Source: Clostridiales bacterium (lineage in GTDB: Bacteria > Bacillota > Clostridia > Christensenellales > DUVY01). From it: a stretch of DNA of 7,687 bases. The DNA lies in NCBI GenBank assembly GCA_031290295.1, contig JAITNT010000153.1, forward strand, positions 1 to 7,687, given 5' to 3'. Position 1 is the stretch's first letter. Every line of letters starts with the position of its first letter. Positions 5,387-7,687 of the stretch are shown here, piece after piece. Under the pieces are notes generated by a model, which did no database searches, had not been told where the DNA came from, and was given only the letters and a program-made list of their open reading frames with translations. The position numbers and the translations under genes were made by a program.

Positions 5387-7387
5387 TTACTGCTTCGCGT
5401 CGTCGTCCTTATACCCGGGCTTACTTGCCGCCTTATCTCCGGTCGCGGCGATAATTCTGTCCGAAATAGCTTTCATGGCTTGCTCGGACTTGAACGCAAG
5501 ACGCTTATCCATTGCGGCGATGATGTCCTTGACGTCGGTTCCGGTAAACAACGCGTCTACCTCCTCGCCGTAGATAGTTTCTCTTTCGATAAGCAAACGC
5601 ACCATTTTGTCCATAACGTCGCGGTGCTCGGTGAGCGTATCGAGCGCGCGCTTATGCGCGCTTTCGATTATCGCCTTGACCTCCTTATCTATGGTGGCGG
5701 CGACGTCCTCGCTGTAGTTATGCGTCGATTGATAATCCCTGCCCAGGAATAATTCCTGCGCGCTTCCGAGATACACCGGTCCTATCGCGCTGCTCATGCC
5801 CCACTCGGTTACCATTTTGCGCGCCGTATCGGTAGCGCTCTTAATGTCGCCTATAGCCCCCGTAGAAACGTCCTTAATTACGATTTCCTCCGCCGAGCGT
5901 CCGCCCATGCCCATAGCGATATCGTCTAACAGCTTGTTCATAGTCATGTGGTTGTCGTCCTCTTTAGGACGGCTCACCGTATAGCCCGCGGCGTAACCGC
6001 GCGGAATAATAGAAACCTCATGCACGGGGTCGCAATGCTTGAGCACGTGCCCGACAACCGCGTGACCCGCCTCGTGGTAAGCGGTAATACGCTTGTCAAC
6101 CTCGGTTACGACGCGCGACTTCTTCTGCGGTCCCATGATAACCTTATTAACGCCCTCGTTGATATCGAGCATATTGATAACCTTGCGGTTATCACGCGCC
6201 GCAAGTATCGCCGCTTCGTTGAGCAAATTCTCGATATCCGCACCCGAAAATCCGCTTGTGATTTTGGCGAGTATCTTAAAATCGACGTCGTTGGCGATAG
6301 GCTTGTTGCGGGCGTGAACCTTGAGAATCTCCTCGCGTCCGCGCACGTCGGGCATATGGATATAAATCTGGCGGTCAAATCTGCCCGGTCTCAAAAGCGC
6401 CGGGTCAAGAATGTCGGCGCGGTTGGTAGCCGCCATGACGATTATTCCGCTGTTAGTCTCGAAGCCGTCCATCTGAACGAGCAGCTGATTGAGCGTTTGC
6501 TCTCGCTCGTCGTGTCCGCCGCCCATACCCGTGCCGCGCTGACGGCCTACGGCGTCGATTTCGTCGATGAAAACTATACAGGGCATGTTTTTCTTGGCGT
6601 CCTCAAAAAGGTCGCGGACGCGGGACGCGCCCACGCCGACGAACATTTCCACGAAGTCCGAGCCGCTTATCGAATAGAACGGAACGTTCGCTTCGCCCGC
6701 GATAGCCTTGGCAAACAGGGTTTTTCCGGTGCCGGGCTGACCGACGAGCAGCACGCCCTTGGGAATACGCGCCCCCACCGCTTCAAACTTGCGCGGGTTC
6801 TTCAAAAACTCCACAATCTCGACAAGCTCGGTTTTTTCCTCCTCGGCGCCCGCGACGTCGGAAAACCTCACCTTGATATTTTCGTTAAGGCGCGCCTTGG
6901 ACTTTGAAAAGCTTATCGCCTGCTTATTAGAGCTGTTCATACCTCTGAACAGGAATATGGACAGCACGACAAGTCCGACGACGCCCGCAAGCGGCCAAAG
7001 GTACGACCACACGTTAACCTGATTAAGGTTAGAATTTTTGAACTCCGGCATAGCTATTTTTTTAGTGTCGTCGGTTTGAAGGTCGTTATAGTCCTCGATA
7101 AACGGTTTAATATAGCCCTGAATGGGGTCTAGCATGTGTACGTATACGTAGGCGTCCGATTTCGCAGGAAAGCTCGCGTCGGGAATATCGCTGTCCTTGT
7201 ATTTGATTTTGACAAGATAATTGTCGGCGTAAACGCTTTCGACCTGCCCGTTTCTGAGCGTTTCCTCAAATTCGGTAATACTCAACTCCTTGCTGCGATA
7301 GTCGCTGCAGCTGATAATTCCGATTACGACGGCGACCGCCAGCGCGGCAATCGCCGCAAGTAATATCCATCTTATTCTAGTTTTCAA
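5387..7387 (-). CDS. ftsH: ATP-dependent membrane zinc metalloprotease FtsH
   Basis: This 666-residue protein is full length for the family. FtsH forms membrane hexamers that unfold and degrade misfolded membrane proteins and short-lived regulators. TM1 is about 7-25, the extracytoplasmic domain about 28-127 and TM2 about 129-148. The AAA+ module has Walker A GQPGTGKT (216-223), pore loop FVGVG (249-253), Walker B IVFIDEID (271-278) and the second region of homology [19 protein letters not shown] (320-338) with arginine fingers 333 and 336. The protease has HEAGH (438-442), and the third zinc ligand is Asp514 in TGAIGDIK. All catalytic residues are present, and a lysine- and aspartate-rich tail follows 640. 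The start is TTG (7387-7385) with GGAGGG five bases upstream; no ATG is suitably placed. Oddities are Gln for the usual second Pro of GPPGTGKT and a Cys at 27 in a lipobox-like setting. It has its own promoter and is not linked here to the tilS or hpt genes often found beside it in Bacillota. Confidence 0.98.
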   Translation of the reverse strand: MKTRIRWILLAAIAALAVAVVIGIISCSDYRSKELSITEFEETLRNGQVESVYADNYLVKIKYKDSDIPDASFPAKSDAYVYVHMLDPIQGYIKPFIEDYNDLQTDDTKKIAMPEFKNSNLNQVNVWSYLWPLAGVVGLVVLSIFLFRGMNSSNKQAISFSKSKARLNENIKVRFSDVAGAEEEKTELVEIVEFLKNPRKFEAVGARIPKGVLLVGQPGTGKTLFAKAIAGEANVPFYSISGSDFVEMFVGVGASRVRDLFEDAKKNMPCIVFIDEIDAVGRQRGTGMGGGHDEREQTLNQLLVQMDGFETNSGIIVMAATNRADILDPALLRPGRFDRQIYIHMPDVRGREEILKVHARNKPIANDVDFKILAKITSGFSGADIENLLNEAAILAARDNRKVINMLDINEGVNKVIMGPQKKSRVVTEVDKRITAYHEAGHAVVGHVLKHCDPVHEVSIIPRGYAAGYTVSRPKEDDNHMTMNKLLDDIAMGMGGRSAEEIVIKDVSTGAIGDIKSATDTARKMVTEWGMSSAIGPVYLGSAQELFLGRDYQSTHNYSEDVAATIDKEVKAIIESAHKRALDTLTEHRDVMDKMVRLLIERETIYGEEVDALFTGTDVKDIIAAMDKRLAFKSEQAMKAISDRIIAATGDKAASKPGYKDDDAKQ

Positions 7388-7392
7388 AAAAT

Positions 7393-7398
7393 CCCTCC
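7393..7398 (-). promoter_or_regulatory. Ribosome binding site selecting the ftsH TTG start
   Basis: A strong GGAGGG on the minus strand sits five bases before TTG 7387-7385. Its strength and position justify the non-ATG start. Confidence 0.75.
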
Positions 7399-7428
7399 GC
7401 TTTAGCGCAAATTAATGGTACGGTCTAA

Positions 7429-7458
7429 ATTTTACCACAAAGCGCCCCGTTTTGGCAA
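7429..7458 (-). promoter_or_regulatory. Promoter of ftsH
   Basis: On the minus strand TTGCCA (7458-7453) is followed after 18 nt by TAAAAT (7434-7429), directly preceded by TGG as in an extended -10. The inferred start near 7422 leaves a leader of about 35 nt. Confidence 0.7.
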
Positions 7459-7556
7459 CGCTTATCAGCCATAAAATAACGCGCAACCCTCAATCTAAAT
7501 ATTATTCTCAAATTATCACGAAAAAAACACAATACGCGCACAACTGTATAAAGACG

Positions 7557-7599
7557 CAAAAGAGCGGGATATCGCGCCGCTTTTGACGGCGCGCCCCGC
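7557..7599 (-). terminator. Strong terminator of the gene at the right edge
   Basis: On the minus strand an outer stem GCGGG (7599-7595) with CCCGC (7568-7564) encloses an inner stem CGCGCCG (7593-7587) with CGGCGCG (7579-7573), loop TCAAAAG, followed by TCTTTT. The asymmetric ATAT bulge does not break it. It lies 14 nt past a stop codon and separates that gene from ftsH. Confidence 0.8.
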
Positions 7600-7613
7600 C
7601 CCGGGTTTAACGG

Positions 7614-7687
7614 TTATTCGTGCGCCTTACTCTCGTAAGCCGCCTTAGCTCTGTCGTAGAAGCGGGCGTGACGCGTCATAATGTGCG
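7614..7687 (-). CDS. 3' end of an unidentified protein gene
   Basis: Only the last 24 codons are in the window, ending TAA (7616-7614). The visible C-terminus is HIMTRHARFYDRAKAAYESK followed by AHE: basic, aromatic and probably helical. I do not recognise the family. It is called a gene end because the frame is open to the edge and a strong terminator follows 14 nt later. An internal ATG at 7679 could in principle start a 21-residue peptide, but no ribosome site can be judged from the few bases left. Confidence 0.45.
   Translation of the reverse strand, partial: HIMTRHARFYDRAKAAYESKAHE

Noticed and set aside
5366..5390. GGTCCGGAA just past the ftsH stop recalls the SRP RNA apical loop
   Set aside because: Only the short core is similar. 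The GGAA-type loop context, asymmetric internal loop and long flanking helix of SRP RNA are missing.
5390..5416. FtsH C-terminal YKDDDAK resembles an epitope tag
   Set aside because: It is not the exact tag sequence, and acidic/basic low-complexity tails are usual in FtsH; it is coincidence.
5948..6907. A 319-codon plus-strand open frame opposite ftsH
   Set aside because: It lies entirely antisense to a gene with complete FtsH motifs. Its translation has no recognisable domain, and long antisense frames are expected from GC-biased codon use.

Overview
The window looks like chromosomal DNA from a member of the Bacillota, probably a Clostridia-like and possibly gut-associated lineage. This is inferred from strong purine-rich Shine-Dalgarno sequences, housekeeping TTGACA-type promoters, GTG and TTG start codons, hairpin-plus-U terminators and the gene families present. 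No rRNA or other taxonomic marker is visible, so the placement is tentative.

All intact genes except one small module lie on the minus strand. From left to right: (i) 1-1749 is a two-gene minus-strand sugar unit. A GH4 glycosidase of the 6-phospho-beta-glucosidase type is followed 12 nt later by the N-terminal part of a BadF/BadG/BcrA/BcrD-family (N-acetylglucosamine kinase-like) ATPase that runs off the left edge. A clear TTGACA-17-TATCAT promoter drives it. (ii) 1807-2322 is a small plus-strand toxin-antitoxin module. The Phd/YefM-like antitoxin is intact, but the overlapping ParE/RelE-like toxin is broken by an in-frame TAA and has lost its 3' half. The module ends in a perfect 12-bp hairpin that also lies just past the typA stop on the other strand. 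(iii) 2344-4170 is typA/bipA, a ribosome-associated translational GTPase. (iv) 4300-4992 is an unrecognised protein with one N-terminal membrane anchor and an extracytoplasmic domain carrying a perfect EF-hand-type calcium loop. It has its own TTGACA-17-TATCAT promoter and two terminators in a row. (v) 4993-5386 holds no convincing gene. It contains that promoter and, further upstream, a second candidate promoter followed by GC-rich sequence able to form mutually exclusive hairpins. (vi) 5387-7387 is ftsH, the membrane AAA+ zinc protease. (vii) 7614-7687 is the 3' end of an unidentified minus-strand gene, closed by a strong terminator.

Most units are transcriptionally separate: each has its own promoter, terminator or both. 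FtsH (membrane protein quality control) and TypA (ribosome assembly and stress adaptation) are core housekeeping genes. The accessory content is the sugar operon, the decayed toxin-antitoxin pair, the EF-hand protein and the possible structured leader or small RNA upstream of it. I found no insertion sequence, CRISPR array, tRNA or rRNA. The most interesting items are the fossil toxin beside an intact antitoxin and the possible attenuator-like leader at about 5058-5263.
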